In this document: one piece after another, positions 47,480-56,474 of the stretch | How positions within the stretch are numbered: the first letter of the stretch is position 1 | How the letters are laid out: each line of letters starts with the position of its first letter | NCBI RefSeq assembly: GCF_000829035.1 | Contig: NZ_AP012541.1 | Location: 1,302,001-1,366,000 of the forward strand | Source: Lacticaseibacillus paracasei subsp. paracasei | Lineage (GTDB): Bacteria > Bacillota > Bacilli > Lactobacillales > Lactobacillaceae | Length of the DNA: 64,000 nucleotides | Direction: 5' to 3' | Made by a program: the position numbers and the translations under genes | Notes under the pieces: generated by a model | Databases searched by the model: none | What the model was told of the DNA's origin: nothing | The model's input: only the letters and a program-made list of their open reading frames with translations

Positions 47480-48442
47480 ATGGAAATTCAATTTTTGGGC
47501 ACAGGCGCAGGGTCGCCTTCCAAGTCCCGGAATGTTAGCAGTTTAGCCTTAAAATTACTTGATGAGCGTAATGAGGTTTGGTTGTTTGATGCCGGGGAAG
47601 GCACACAACATCAGATTTTACAAACCGCTATTCGACCACGAAAAATTGCCAAAGTATTTATTACTCACTTGCATGGGGACCATATTTTTGGCTTGCCAGG
47701 GTTTTTGGCCAGTCGCTCCAACCAAGGCGGTACAGATCCGTTGACGATTTACGGGCCTTCTGGCATTGAGGATTTTGTAAAAACCAGTTTGAAAGTTTCT
47801 CAAAGTCATCTCAGTTATCCGTTAAAATTTGTTTTATTACAGCATCCAGGCGTGGCTTTTGAAGATCAAACTTTCAAAGTCACTTTTGATCGCTTGGATC
47901 ATCGAATTACGAGCTTTGGTTTTCGGATCGAAGAAAAACCGCATCCTGGCGAGTTGTTGATTGATAAGGTACGTGCCGCTAAAATTCCTTCTGGACCGGT
48001 TTATGCGGCTTTGAAGGCCGGCGAAACTGTAACCTTGCCAGATGGCCGGATTTTTGACGGCCACGATTTCATTGGCCCTGCGCAACCTGGCAGAACGGTT
48101 GCCATTTTCGGGGATACCCGCATGTGCAATCGCGCGCTGCCTTTAGCAGCAGGCGCTGATGTGTTGGTTCACGAAAGTACCTTTGGACCGGATGAAAGCC
48201 AATTGGCTAAGCAGTATTATCATGCGACCAATGTACAAGCAGCGGCGTTGGCTAAACGTGCAGGTGTCGGGCGGCTCTTGCTGAACCATATTTCGGCACG
48301 ATATCTGAGTCCCGAGGTAGCGATGTTGGAAAAAACGGCGCGGCAGATTTTTCCAAATACGCATGTTGTCAAAGACTTCGAGGAAATTAACATTCCATTT
48401 CGGAGTGAACAATCGGAACCTGCTGTCACAGTTAAATCATAA
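47480..48442 (+). CDS. rnz: Ribonuclease Z
   Basis: A zinc-dependent endonuclease (320 aa) that trims the 3' trailer of tRNA precursors lacking encoded CCA. It starts [21 protein letters not shown] at ATG 47480 after AGGAAG. The metallo-beta-lactamase metal site is [30 protein letters not shown] and LNHISARY complete the active site, and the exosite loop ([13 protein letters not shown]) binds tRNA. Followed closely by an SDR gene. Confidence 0.96.
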   Translation: MEIQFLGTGAGSPSKSRNVSSLALKLLDERNEVWLFDAGEGTQHQILQTAIRPRKIAKVFITHLHGDHIFGLPGFLASRSNQGGTDPLTIYGPSGIEDFVKTSLKVSQSHLSYPLKFVLLQHPGVAFEDQTFKVTFDRLDHRITSFGFRIEEKPHPGELLIDKVRAAKIPSGPVYAALKAGETVTLPDGRIFDGHDFIGPAQPGRTVAIFGDTRMCNRALPLAAGADVLVHESTFGPDESQLAKQYYHATNVQAAALAKRAGVGRLLLNHISARYLSPEVAMLEKTARQIFPNTHVVKDFEEINIPFRSEQSEPAVTVKS

Positions 48443-48485
48443 AGCTCAGCGGTAGCAAGTGAATATCAAAACAGAGGAGGAAATC

Positions 48486-49271
48486 ATGATGAACCAACAT
48501 CCGACGGTGGTTATTTCTGGAGGATCGTCAGGCTTAGGCAAGGCGATTGGATTTGAGGCAGCAAAGCAAGGCGCAACCGTTGTCTTTTTGGCGCGGCGGC
48601 GGGAGAAATTACGTCAAGCACAGGCAGAGGCCAGCACGCTTTCCGGCCGACCAGCTTATGCTTTCCCTGTTGATGTTGCTGACCCAGTTGCAATTGAAGC
48701 GACCGTTGATCAAATTCACGAAACGGTTGGGCCAGTTGATATTCTGGTGAATGCCGCTGGGTTTGGTCATTTTGAAACAGCCTTCGATACCGATATGCAG
48801 GTAGTAGAGCGCATGTTTCGGGTGAATGTGCTGGGGATGATGTATCTGACGAAGTTGCTGGGTCGCGATATGGTCACGCGTCAGCAAGGACAAATCATTA
48901 ACATTGCTTCAATGGCTGGAAAAATGGCGACGCCTAAGTCAGCTATCTACTCAGCAACCAAATTTGCGGTGCTTGGGTATAGTAATGGCTTACGTCTTGA
49001 ACTGAAGCCATTCGGTGTTAAGGTGACCACGGTTAATCCGGGACCAATTGCCACGAATTTCTTTAGCGAAGCCAATGCGTTAGACTATTTGGCTAGCGTT
49101 TCTTGGCTGGTTTTGGATCCAGATAAATTAGCGCGGCGAATTGTAGCGACATTTGGTCGACCAGTTCGGGAAATCAATGCACCGTGGTTTATGAATCTAG
49201 GCGCAGATTTTTATACCTTGTTCCCGCATTTGGGCGATTGGTTAGCTGCTGGTATGTTTAATAAGAAGTAA
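48486..49271 (+). CDS. Short-chain dehydrogenase/reductase
   Basis: A classical SDR oxidoreductase (261 aa) starting at ATG 48486 after GAGGAGGAAA. The Rossmann nucleotide-binding motif is ISGGSSGLGKAIG, with NAAGFG, the catalytic Ser in IINIASMAGKMA and YSATK holding Tyr and Lys. An Arg-rich patch after beta-2 (LARRREKL) suggests NADPH use. The substrate is unknown; the family relative YqjQ is also uncharacterised. It follows rnz by 43 bases and precedes a LapA-like gene, probably as one transcript. Confidence 0.88.
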   Translation: MMNQHPTVVISGGSSGLGKAIGFEAAKQGATVVFLARRREKLRQAQAEASTLSGRPAYAFPVDVADPVAIEATVDQIHETVGPVDILVNAAGFGHFETAFDTDMQVVERMFRVNVLGMMYLTKLLGRDMVTRQQGQIINIASMAGKMATPKSAIYSATKFAVLGYSNGLRLELKPFGVKVTTVNPGPIATNFFSEANALDYLASVSWLVLDPDKLARRIVATFGRPVREINAPWFMNLGADFYTLFPHLGDWLAAGMFNKK

Positions 49272-49284
49272 AGGGGTAGGTCGT

Positions 49285-49620
49285 ATGAAGGGTCAACAAC
49301 GTTTTATTATTGGGTTAGTTCTGGCATTGATTTTAATTGTTTTTGCCTTGTTGAATGGGCAAGACGTTTCGGTTAATTTCTTCGGTATTCAGCTAAAGTG
49401 GCCGTTGATAGTGATTATTGCGGTTTCCGTGTTGATAGGTGCCGTTGTGACCTGGTTGATCTCAACCAGTGCTGTTTCGAGTGCTAAAAAACAGATTCGT
49501 GAGTTGCAACAGCGGATCACGGAGCTGACAAAATCCAATAAAACTGACAAGCCAGCCCCTAAGCCAGTTCAAGCACCAAAAGAGGAACTGTCAACGGATG
49601 CGACGGATACCAAAAAATAG
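49285..49620 (+). CDS. LapA family (DUF1049) membrane protein
   Basis: A small membrane protein (111 aa) with two transmembrane segments (about 8-25 and 37-60) and a cytosolic coiled-coil-like tail (SSAKKQIRELQQRITELTKSNK) ending in a Pro/Lys-rich, acidic stretch. The pattern NGQDVSVNFFGIQLKWPLIVIIAVSVLIGAV is typical of DUF1049. In proteobacteria the relative LapA acts in lipopolysaccharide quality control; that role does not transfer to a Gram-positive cell, so the function is unknown. Confidence 0.85.
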   Translation: MKGQQRFIIGLVLALILIVFALLNGQDVSVNFFGIQLKWPLIVIIAVSVLIGAVVTWLISTSAVSSAKKQIRELQQRITELTKSNKTDKPAPKPVQAPKEELSTDATDTKK

Positions 49621-49700
49621 ACCTTTGAGGATTGAACTGTCGTACCTAGCTGTCAATAGAGTAGCCCGTGACAAAATTCTCAGTCAGACAAATAAACAAA

Positions 49701-49748
49701 TAAAAGGAACAATTTTTCGATTGTACGATTGGAAAATTGTTCCTTTTT
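49701..49748 (+). terminator. Strong rho-independent terminator of the rnz-SDR-lapA-like transcript
   Basis: AAAAGGAACAATTTT and AAAATTGTTCCTTTT form a perfect 15-base stem, U-run after; it can also act on the opposite strand. Confidence 0.92.
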
Positions 49749-49788
49749 GCCTTCACATAGATTATTTAATGCGATTGTAAAGACCGTA

Positions 49789-49853
49789 GTGCCAAAACGG
49801 AGCAATCTAGGCCACCTGAGGCTCAGTTGTGCAAGCAACACAGCGACGGGCTT
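49789..49853. repeat. Repeat family 2, partial copy
   Basis: Shares GTGCCAA, a GCAA(T) core, GGCTCAG, GTGCAA and CACAGCGACGGGCT, in order, with 39742-39806. The right half of the element is missing, so this looks like a truncated copy. Confidence 0.65.
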
Positions 49854-49893
49854 CCTACGATTTTTTTAAATCATCATGAAATTTAAAAAATAG

Positions 49894-49910
49894 TTTGACC
49901 TTAACTGACC
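49894..49910 (-). promoter_or_regulatory. CtsR operator of clpB
   Basis: On the minus strand GGTCAGT-TAA-GGTCAAA, two heptads with a three-base spacer. It matches the CtsR box (GGTCAAA-NAN-GGTCAAA) except at two bases of the first heptad. It lies just upstream of the clpB promoter. Confidence 0.75.
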
Positions 49911-49912
49911 AA

Positions 49913-49941
49913 TGTCGTATTGTGAAAATGAAAACTATAAT
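49913..49941 (+). promoter_or_regulatory. Promoter of clpB
   Basis: A weak TGTCGT -35, 17 bases and a consensus TATAAT, 35 bases before clpB and adjoining the CtsR box. Confidence 0.55.
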
Positions 49942-49976
49942 GTAAGACGATATTTTTCAGGGAGGCATCCGTATTC

Positions 49977-52583
49977 ATGAACCCAGATAATTTTACGCAA
50001 GCCGTTGCCGAAGCACTTGGCGCGGCACAACAAATTGCCCAAGTTCGCCGTCATCAAGAAATTGACATCCCACATGTCATGAAAAGCCTGGTGCAGCCTA
50101 ATCAATTGGCTGAACAGATTTATCGTGAAGCCGGTGTGAATGTGCAGGGCTTGAATGCTGCGATTGATGCGGCACTGGAAGCAGAGCCTGTCGTTGAAGG
50201 CGCTAGCGCATACGGACAAAGCATGTCTCAAAACCTGTCGCAGCTACTGACAGATGCCAACAGCGTGAAGTATGAATTTGGCGATACCTATATTTCTACA
50301 GAAGCAGTCTTGCTCGCCCTTTATCAACAACGCTACAACCCGATCACCCAATTCTTGTTGAACGATGCCAAGGTTGATGCAAAGCGATTACGACAGGTGA
50401 TTGAGAACCTGCGCGGTGGTGAAAAAGTAACCAGCAAAAATGCCGAAGCCTCTTATAAGAGTTTGGAAAAGTACGGTACCGATCTTGTAAAAGAAGCGCG
50501 CAGTGGCAAGATGGATCCCATCATCGGACGTGATGAAGAAATTCGCGATGTCATTCGTATTTTGAGTCGCAAAACTAAAAACAATCCAGTTTTGATTGGT
50601 GAACCGGGGGTCGGCAAAACCGCCATTGTAGAAGGTTTAGCCCAGCGGATCGTCAAAAATGATGTACCTGACAATCTGAAGAATAAAACTATCATCTCAC
50701 TTGATATGGGAAGTCTTGTTGCCGGCGCGAAGTACCGCGGTGAGTTCGAGGAACGCTTGAAGGCGGTCTTAAAAGAAGTCAAAAAGAGTGAAGGCCAAAT
50801 CATTCTTTTTATTGATGAAATTCACAATATTGTCGGTGCTGGTAAGGCAGAAGGCTCCATGGATGCTGGTAACTTGCTGAAGCCGATGCTGGCCCGTGGT
50901 GAATTGCATCTGATCGGTGCCACGACACTGGACGAGTACCGGGAAAACATCGAGAAAGATAAAGCCCTTGAGCGTCGGTTCCAACGGGTGCTGGTTCAGG
51001 AACCTAGTGTTGAAGATACGATCAGTATTTTGCGGGGTCTGAAGGAACGATTCGAAATTTTTCATAAAGTTCGGATCCATGATACCGCGTTGGTCGCTGC
51101 AGCTACTTTGTCCAATCGGTATATCACGGATCGGTTTTTGCCTGACAAGGCGATTGATTTGGTGGACGAAGCTTGTGCCACAATTAACGTGGAAATGAAC
51201 TCCCGCCCGACTGAGCTGGATGTGGCAGAGCGCAAACAGATGCAGTTGGAAATTGAACAGCAAGCACTGAAGAATGAAACTGATCCTGCCAGCAAGAAGC
51301 GATTAGCAGATGCTGACGCTGAATTGGCCAACTTAAAAGAGAAAACAAATAAGCTCAAGGCTCAGTGGGAAGCAGAAAAGAAAGATATTCGTCAACTTAA
51401 CGAGAAGAAATCGGCGATTGATAAAGCTAAGCATGAATTGGAAGATGCCCAAAGTCGCTACGATCTTGAAACTGCTGCACGCTTGCAACATGGCACGATT
51501 CCACAGTTGGAAAAAGAGCTGCAGACGATGGAACACAGCGATCGTCCGCAATCTTGGCTAGTTCAAGAAAGCGTGACAGCCAATGAAATTGCTGCGGTAA
51601 TTTCGCGGGAAACCGGTATTCCAGTAGCGAAGTTGGTTGAAGGTGACCGCCAGAAGTTATTGCATTTGGCAGATAATCTACACCAACGCGTCATTGGCCA
51701 AAATGAAGCCGTCAGCGCTGTCTCGGATGCTGTTTTGCGATCCAGGGCCGGTTTACAAGATCCAAGTCGGCCACTTGGCAGCTTCTTGTTCCTTGGTCCC
51801 ACTGGTGTCGGCAAAACAGAACTTGCTAAAGCATTGGCAGAAGATTTATTTGATTCAGAAAAACACATGGTGCGAATTGATATGTCCGAATACATGGAAA
51901 AAGCCAGTGTGTCGCGATTAGTCGGGGCGGCCCCTGGTTATGTCGGCTACGAACAAGGCGGCCAGTTGACTGAAGCAGTTCGCCGCAACCCATATACCAT
52001 TGTTTTGTTAGACGAAATTGAAAAAGCTAACCCGGACGTTTTCAATATCCTCCTACAAGTTTTAGATGACGGTCGTTTGACAGATGGTCAGGGACGTACC
52101 GTCGATTTCAAAAATACGATTATCATCATGACGTCCAACTTAGGCTCCGAGTACTTGCTGGACGGTGTGCAAGAAGACGGTACCGTTAGCCAACAAGCCA
52201 AGGATAATGTGCGGCAATTGGTCGGCAAAGCCTTTAAGCCTGAATTTTTGAATCGGATTGATGATATTATCATGTTCAACCCACTATCATTAGCAGATGT
52301 TGAAAAGATCGCTGTGAAGGATCTCAAGCAATTAGGCACGCGGTTGGCCGATCAACAGATATCGCTTGATATCACACCGGCAGCGCAGGAGTGGTTGGCC
52401 CATAAAGGGTATGAGCCAGCGTTTGGTGCCCGTCCACTGCAACGGTTAATTACGAGTGCGGTTGAAACGCCGCTGGCTAAAGAATTGATTCGCGGGACTG
52501 TGATGCCGGGTCAAGAAGTCGTCATCACGGTTGCGGACGATCAGTTGCAATTTAAGGCAAAAACAGTACCGGTCAAAGCTTAA
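49977..52583 (+). CDS. clpB: ATP-dependent chaperone ClpB
   Basis: This AAA+ disaggregase (868 aa) acts with DnaK to rescue aggregated proteins after heat. The Clp N domain (about 1-145), NBD1 (Walker [10 protein letters not shown], Walker [10 protein letters not shown]) and the long middle coiled coil (about 395-520; Lys/Glu/Leu-rich) are followed by NBD2 (Walker [10 protein letters not shown], Walker [17 protein letters not shown], pore GYVGYEQGG) and the C-terminal D2-small domain. The large middle domain and lack of an IGF loop mark ClpB, not ClpC. The upstream CtsR box predicts heat control by CtsR. Confidence 0.97.
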   Translation: MNPDNFTQAVAEALGAAQQIAQVRRHQEIDIPHVMKSLVQPNQLAEQIYREAGVNVQGLNAAIDAALEAEPVVEGASAYGQSMSQNLSQLLTDANSVKYEFGDTYISTEAVLLALYQQRYNPITQFLLNDAKVDAKRLRQVIENLRGGEKVTSKNAEASYKSLEKYGTDLVKEARSGKMDPIIGRDEEIRDVIRILSRKTKNNPVLIGEPGVGKTAIVEGLAQRIVKNDVPDNLKNKTIISLDMGSLVAGAKYRGEFEERLKAVLKEVKKSEGQIILFIDEIHNIVGAGKAEGSMDAGNLLKPMLARGELHLIGATTLDEYRENIEKDKALERRFQRVLVQEPSVEDTISILRGLKERFEIFHKVRIHDTALVAAATLSNRYITDRFLPDKAIDLVDEACATINVEMNSRPTELDVAERKQMQLEIEQQALKNETDPASKKRLADADAELANLKEKTNKLKAQWEAEKKDIRQLNEKKSAIDKAKHELEDAQSRYDLETAARLQHGTIPQLEKELQTMEHSDRPQSWLVQESVTANEIAAVISRETGIPVAKLVEGDRQKLLHLADNLHQRVIGQNEAVSAVSDAVLRSRAGLQDPSRPLGSFLFLGPTGVGKTELAKALAEDLFDSEKHMVRIDMSEYMEKASVSRLVGAAPGYVGYEQGGQLTEAVRRNPYTIVLLDEIEKANPDVFNILLQVLDDGRLTDGQGRTVDFKNTIIIMTSNLGSEYLLDGVQEDGTVSQQAKDNVRQLVGKAFKPEFLNRIDDIIMFNPLSLADVEKIAVKDLKQLGTRLADQQISLDITPAAQEWLAHKGYEPAFGARPLQRLITSAVETPLAKELIRGTVMPGQEVVITVADDQLQFKAKTVPVKA

Positions 52584-52617
52584 ACCGGCTGACAACTGAT
52601 TTTTTCTGTAAAGACCC

Positions 52618-52646
52618 TTGCCTTGACGCGCCTTTTCATGTATGAT
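52618..52646 (+). promoter_or_regulatory. Promoter of rpmF
   Basis: TTGCCT, 17-base spacer and TATGAT; leader of about 110 bases before rpmF. Confidence 0.6.
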
Positions 52647-52763
52647 TATCGTTGCTGTGACAGATAGCATTCTGTCCACGCGTGATGATGATTGGACTTG
52701 CATTTTGATCATCAACCGTATAAAGTTGTTTAGAAATCTTACTAAAAAAGGGGTTTTCCGCTC

Positions 52764-52955
52764 ATGGCAGTTCCAGCACGCAGAACGTCAAAGACCAAGA
52801 AGCGTATGCGCCGCGGTCATATCAAGTTGAATGTGCCTAACTTGCAATTCGACGCAGCGACCGGCGAATACCGCATTTCCCACCACATTTCACCTAAGGG
52901 TTACTACAAGGGTGCACAAGTGGTTAAGAAGTCCGACGATAACGCAAATGCATAA
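52764..52955 (+). CDS. rpmF: 50S ribosomal protein L32, cysteine-free form
   Basis: L32 (63 aa) begins [22 protein letters not shown]. The zinc-ribbon cysteines (CxxC...CxxC) of the C+ form are absent: the corresponding stretch reads [29 protein letters not shown]. This is the zinc-independent C- form, which other Firmicutes use under zinc limitation; here no Zur-like operator is evident. The ATG follows AAAAGGGG. Single gene with promoter and terminator. Confidence 0.95.
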   Translation: MAVPARRTSKTKKRMRRGHIKLNVPNLQFDAATGEYRISHHISPKGYYKGAQVVKKSDDNANA

Positions 52956-52956
52956 T

Positions 52957-52987
52957 CAAAAGCCAACATCTTAGGTGTTGGCTTTTT
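52957..52987 (+). terminator. Rho-independent terminator of rpmF
   Basis: AAAAGCCAACA and TGTTGGCTTTT form a perfect stem. Confidence 0.9.
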
Positions 52988-52996
52988 GTGTGTGAG

Positions 52997-53106
52997 CGCT
53001 CGCCAGCCCGTTTAGAAACCGGCGTGTAAGTGGCCCTGAACGTGATGACCGCACTTTGGTCATTGCGTTCAAGGTCCTTACACGCAGGTTTCTGGGCTGG
53101 CGAGCG
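52997..53106. repeat. Repeat family 1, copy B: 110-nt near-perfect hairpin
   Basis: Outer arms CGCTCGCCAGCCC and GGGCTGGCGAGCG are perfect complements. Inner arms AGAAACC[G]GCGTGTAAG and CTTACACGC[A]GGTTTCT, then CTGAACG with CGTTCA and GATGACC with GGTCAT, continue the pairing to a small loop. No U-run follows, so it is not a normal terminator. Confidence 0.8.
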
Positions 53107-53165
53107 CGTTATGGCGAACGGAGTAGGTTTCTGGGCAGGTGAGCGCGTTATGGTGAGCGTGAGTA
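53087..53165 (+). repeat. Tandem direct repeat of the family-1 right end
   Basis: GGTTTCTGGGC[T/A]GG[C/T]GAGCGCG and the following GTTATGG... GAGTA occur twice in tandem (53087-53125 and 53126-53165) with a few substitutions. Confidence 0.75.
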
Positions 53166-53172
53166 CGAGCAG

Positions 53173-53233
53173 CTAGAAGTCGGAACATAAGCGACCTTAC
53201 CAATGAAGGCTGTACTTTGATCATTGGGTAAAA
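53173..53233. repeat. Repeat family 1, copy C
   Basis: CTAGAAGTCGG-ACATAAGCGACC, ATGAAGGC, ACTTTGATCATTG and GGGTAAA follow the same order as the left half and loop of copy B but are diverged. CGACCTTACCAATGA can pair with TCATTGGGTAA. Confidence 0.6.
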
Positions 53234-53279
53234 TATTAGCATCAATCGGTCCACGAATGGTTATCAAGTCTAGCTCACA

Positions 53280-53288
53280 TGGTATACT
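53280..53288 (+). promoter_or_regulatory. Extended -10 promoter of the DUF1836 gene
   Basis: TGGTATACT, 23 bases before the start; a TTATCA is 16 bases upstream. Confidence 0.5.
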
Positions 53289-53311
53289 CTTCTTGAAAGA
53301 GGTGGCAGCAT

Positions 53312-53863
53312 ATGGCTGATAACGAACAATTTGCCGATTATCTAGGGCAACTTCAAGAGGCGCAGTTTCCGCGCTGGACTGATCTGCCCCAATTTGACTT
53401 GTATATGGATCAAGTGATCCAGTATGTCAATGATATTGTCACGCCGCTGGGGTTTGGCGAGATCACATCCACGATGGTCAATAATTATGTTAAAAAGGGG
53501 GTTATTAAAGCCCCGCTTAAGAAAAAGTATCGTCCAGAACAATTAGCCAATATTTTAGTCATTGCGATGCTAAAGCCAGTTTTTGCGTTGGATGCTATTG
53601 CGGCAGGTATTCAATTTTCACTTGCCAATCGGCCGGTTGCGCAAGCTTACGATGCGTTTATTCTCACTTTTAGCAGCGCAATTGAGCAGGCAAATTCGGA
53701 TTTTAGCGATGGTTTAACCATTAGCCGCGTCAATAAACCAGATATGACGACAACCCAGCATGCCATTGTGACAATGGCCATTAATGCTGTTTTACAAAAA
53801 CTGTTAGTTGAAAAAATGATTGATCTGGCTGCTGATGATTCGGAAAAGAAAGGGAAAAAATGA
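53312..53863 (+). CDS. DUF1836 domain protein
   Basis: A soluble 183-residue protein of the DUF1836 family, of unknown function. The N-terminal part resembles a MerR-like helix-turn-helix (TSTMVNNYVKKGVIKAPLKKKYRPEQLANILVIAMLKPVFAL), so a DNA-binding or regulatory role is possible. The C-terminal half is helical. The ATG follows AAAGAGGTGG. The stop overlaps the nucleotidase start by four bases (ATGA), so the pair is translationally coupled and may act together. Confidence 0.85.
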   Translation: MADNEQFADYLGQLQEAQFPRWTDLPQFDLYMDQVIQYVNDIVTPLGFGEITSTMVNNYVKKGVIKAPLKKKYRPEQLANILVIAMLKPVFALDAIAAGIQFSLANRPVAQAYDAFILTFSSAIEQANSDFSDGLTISRVNKPDMTTTQHAIVTMAINAVLQKLLVEKMIDLAADDSEKKGKK

Positions 53864-55413
53864 AACTAACCATTCTATCGACAAGTGACACGCATGGTTT
53901 TGTCTTGCCAACTAATTATGTGAAACGGGATCAGGATTTGCCTTTTTCATTAGCCAAGGCCAAAACGGTGCTTGATGCTCAGAAGGCAGCAGCTGAAGGA
54001 CCAGTTGTGACGATTGAAAATGGCGATTGGCTTCAAGGATCACCACTGGCCTATTACGTTGCGAAGATCAGCAAGCAGCCAGATCAGTTGACGCGACTGT
54101 ATAACGAGGTTGGGTATGATGCCGGCATTATCGGCAATCATGAGTTTAATTACGGCAGCGACTATTTGCGGCAAGCGTTGAAAACATTGACCTATCCAAC
54201 CATCAACGCTAATATCACCGAAAATGGCCAACCAGCATTTGGGGCGCCTTATCAATTGATTGAGCGCTCAGGGGTCAAAATTGCCATTCTGGGTTTGACA
54301 ACGAACTACATCCCACATTGGGAAGCACCGGCCCATATTGCCGGCTTGGCTTTTCAAGATGTGGTAGCGACTGCCAAGCACTATGTCCCATTGCTGCGTC
54401 AACAAGCGGACGTTGTGATTGTTGCTTATCATGGCGGTTTTGAGCGTAACTTGCAGACCGGTCAGCCGACTGAGCCATTAACTGGCGAAAATGTCGGATA
54501 TGCGCTGACCCAAGTACCGGGGATTGATGCTTTAGTCACGGGTCATCAACATCGACAATTGGCCGGATTAGTTAACGGTGTGCCGATCACCCAGCCAGGT
54601 TACCGCGGGGAAGCGATCGGTAAGATCACACTTGACTTAAATCAGACAGCGAGCGGCTACCAAGTTACTGCTAGCAAAGCCGTGTTAGTCAAAACAGGCG
54701 GATCAATTGCGAGCCCAACCATTTTGCAGTCAGCGGCTGATTTGAATCAAACTGTTGAAACTTGGTTAGACCAGCCATTAGCTCATGTTGAAGGAGATAT
54801 GCGCATTCAGGATCCATTTGCTGCGCGGGTTCATGAGGTGCCGTACATTGAGTTTATTCAAAAAGTCCAAATGGCCAGCACCGATACCGACATTTCGGGC
54901 ACCGCTCTGTTTAACAATGAAGGGCGAGGGTTTGGTGAAACCATCGACATGCGGGATGTCGTTACGAATTACATTTATCCCAACACGCTAGCTGTGTTGC
55001 GGTTAACCGGCGTTGATTTAAAAGCAGCTCTGGAACAGTGCGCCGAATATTTTTCGCTAGATGCTGATGGCAAGTTGACGGTGACGCCCCGATTTGAGCG
55101 GCCAAAACCTCAGCATTACAATTATGACATGTATCAGGGCATTGATTATACTTTGGATATTCATCAGCCCGTGGGCAGTCGAGTAACTCGGCTGCTTTAT
55201 CACGGTGCGCCAGTACAGCCCACTCAGACTTATGATGTGGCAGTTAATCAATACCGTGCGGCTGGTGGCGGTAATTTTAAAATGTTTGGTCCTGATAAAG
55301 TCATCCGAGAAAATCAAAAAGATATGACCGAATTGATTGCCGATTATTTGCAGGAACACCCATTAATCAAGGCAACTGCTGACCAAAACTTTAATGTTTT
55401 ACCGTCAATGTGA
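53860..55413 (+). CDS. 5'-Nucleotidase/2',3'-cyclic phosphodiesterase family protein, cytosolic
   Basis: A two-domain metallophosphoesterase (517 aa). The N-terminal calcineurin-like domain (about 1-285) has the metal motifs SDTHG, GDWLQGSP, GNHEFNYG, AYHGGFERN and TGHQHRQ. The C-terminal 5'-nucleotidase domain (about 315-495) has NNEGRGFGETIDMRDVVTNYIYPNTL and AVNQYRAAGGG. Many relatives are secreted or wall-anchored; this one lacks a signal peptide and sorting signal, so it should act in the cytosol on nucleotides or a related phosphoester. It is coupled to the DUF1836 gene. Confidence 0.92.
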   Translation: MKLTILSTSDTHGFVLPTNYVKRDQDLPFSLAKAKTVLDAQKAAAEGPVVTIENGDWLQGSPLAYYVAKISKQPDQLTRLYNEVGYDAGIIGNHEFNYGSDYLRQALKTLTYPTINANITENGQPAFGAPYQLIERSGVKIAILGLTTNYIPHWEAPAHIAGLAFQDVVATAKHYVPLLRQQADVVIVAYHGGFERNLQTGQPTEPLTGENVGYALTQVPGIDALVTGHQHRQLAGLVNGVPITQPGYRGEAIGKITLDLNQTASGYQVTASKAVLVKTGGSIASPTILQSAADLNQTVETWLDQPLAHVEGDMRIQDPFAARVHEVPYIEFIQKVQMASTDTDISGTALFNNEGRGFGETIDMRDVVTNYIYPNTLAVLRLTGVDLKAALEQCAEYFSLDADGKLTVTPRFERPKPQHYNYDMYQGIDYTLDIHQPVGSRVTRLLYHGAPVQPTQTYDVAVNQYRAAGGGNFKMFGPDKVIRENQKDMTELIADYLQEHPLIKATADQNFNVLPSM

Positions 55414-55506
55414 CAGTGAGTCATATTTCGCTTGTCAAGCAGCGAAGGAACGCTTATGCTGTTGGTCGTTATTGAATTGTGCATAGCGAAAGGATTGTTC
55501 GGTTTA

Positions 55507-56367
55507 ATGAAAATTTGGAAATACACCATGGTCGGCTTATTGGCATTCGTGCTAGCAGGTTGCGGCCAACAATTAAGCACTACCAAAACCTCATATGGGC
55601 GTGACGGACTGGTCGCCATTGTTAAAGGGACGGCCCGCGGTGTGGATCGCGTCAGTTATACAAGTGATGCCGGAAAAGGCAGTGTGCCAGTCAATTCAGG
55701 CACGTTTGTGGTCAATGTGCCCGTTAGCGATGTGGCTCAAAAGGTGAACTTAAAAGCCGGTAGCATGCAAACTAATGTCACGGTGAGAGCTGGTCAATCG
55801 CTCGGAACTTATAGCACGATTGCGGCAAAGTTTAATCAAATGCTGGCGGTATCCAGTCTACCTAAAGCGGATCAAGCCAAGCTAAAACAGGCACAGGCTG
55901 CAAGTGCCAATGCTCAAAAGAACGCTGCGACCATGAGTCCAACTGAGAAAATGGCAATGGCTCAGCAAGCACAGCAATTGAAGACACTGATGGCTCAGGC
56001 CAATGCCAATACCAAAGCATCCCAACTGCCGGCAACGGCGAAGACGGGCATTCATTCAATCTTAAAATCAGCAAGCGGCGATTATCGCGCAAGTATTGTT
56101 GATGGCAAGGCAATGGGGTTTGCCGTTGTGGTACCATTATCAGTTTTGAAAAACAGCAAGAAGATGCAGACGTTTGCCACTGACTTCGGGTTACTCACAA
56201 CTTCGGTCGGTGCTGATGCCAAGTCAGTTTTCTCGCAATTTAAGAAATTGACGAAGGATGCTAAGTCTAAAAACAATGCGACGACCATTAGCACAATCAA
56301 GAGTCACGGCGTCAAAATTGATGTTGGTTATTCCACCACAGCACTTTACCTGTATGTGACAAAATAA
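55507..56367 (+). CDS. Putative lipoprotein of unknown function
   Basis: A 286-residue protein from ATG 55507, with a lipoprotein signal peptide ending in VLAGC; Cys would be lipidated at about residue 19. After a short beta-rich segment (about 35-105, immunoglobulin-like by appearance) comes an Ala/Gln/Lys-rich helical stretch (about 118-180), then a mixed C-terminal domain. AAAGGA lies 12 bases upstream, slightly far, so an in-frame TTG (55495) is an alternative start. It probably sits on the outer face of the membrane. Not recognised further. Confidence 0.8.
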   Translation: MKIWKYTMVGLLAFVLAGCGQQLSTTKTSYGRDGLVAIVKGTARGVDRVSYTSDAGKGSVPVNSGTFVVNVPVSDVAQKVNLKAGSMQTNVTVRAGQSLGTYSTIAAKFNQMLAVSSLPKADQAKLKQAQAASANAQKNAATMSPTEKMAMAQQAQQLKTLMAQANANTKASQLPATAKTGIHSILKSASGDYRASIVDGKAMGFAVVVPLSVLKNSKKMQTFATDFGLLTTSVGADAKSVFSQFKKLTKDAKSKNNATTISTIKSHGVKIDVGYSTTALYLYVTK

Positions 56368-56402
56368 GCTTGCGTCACTCATTCCAAAAACGTCAGCACA
56401 TG

Positions 56403-56456
56403 CAAAGTGCCCGGTTATTGTTAGACATGCCAGTCTAGCAATAATCGGGCACTTTG
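56403..56456. other. Long perfect-stem hairpin between convergent genes
   Basis: CAAAGTGCCCGGTTATTG and its complement near 56437-56456 form a stem of about 24 pairs with one mismatch or G-U pairs. There is no T-run on either side. It lies between the lipoprotein gene and the minus-strand DUF2929 gene and may act as a terminator for both, or as a processing site. Confidence 0.6.
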
Positions 56457-56474
56457 ACGTCATTGACGATTTAA

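Larger units (their letters stand above)
49621..49976. other. Intergenic region between the LapA-like gene and clpB
   Basis: No gene supported. In order it contains a long terminator hairpin (49701-49748), a partial copy of repeat family 2 (49789-49853), an AT-rich stem (49861-49890), a CtsR operator (49894-49910) and the clpB promoter (-10 at 49936). Confidence 0.7.
52988..53311. other. Intergenic region rich in family-1 repeats
   Basis: About 320 bases without a gene. It is filled by a 110-nt hairpin (52997-53106), a tandem 39/40-base direct repeat (53087-53165) and a diverged copy of the hairpin unit (53173-53233). The promoter of the DUF1836 gene follows. Confidence 0.7.
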
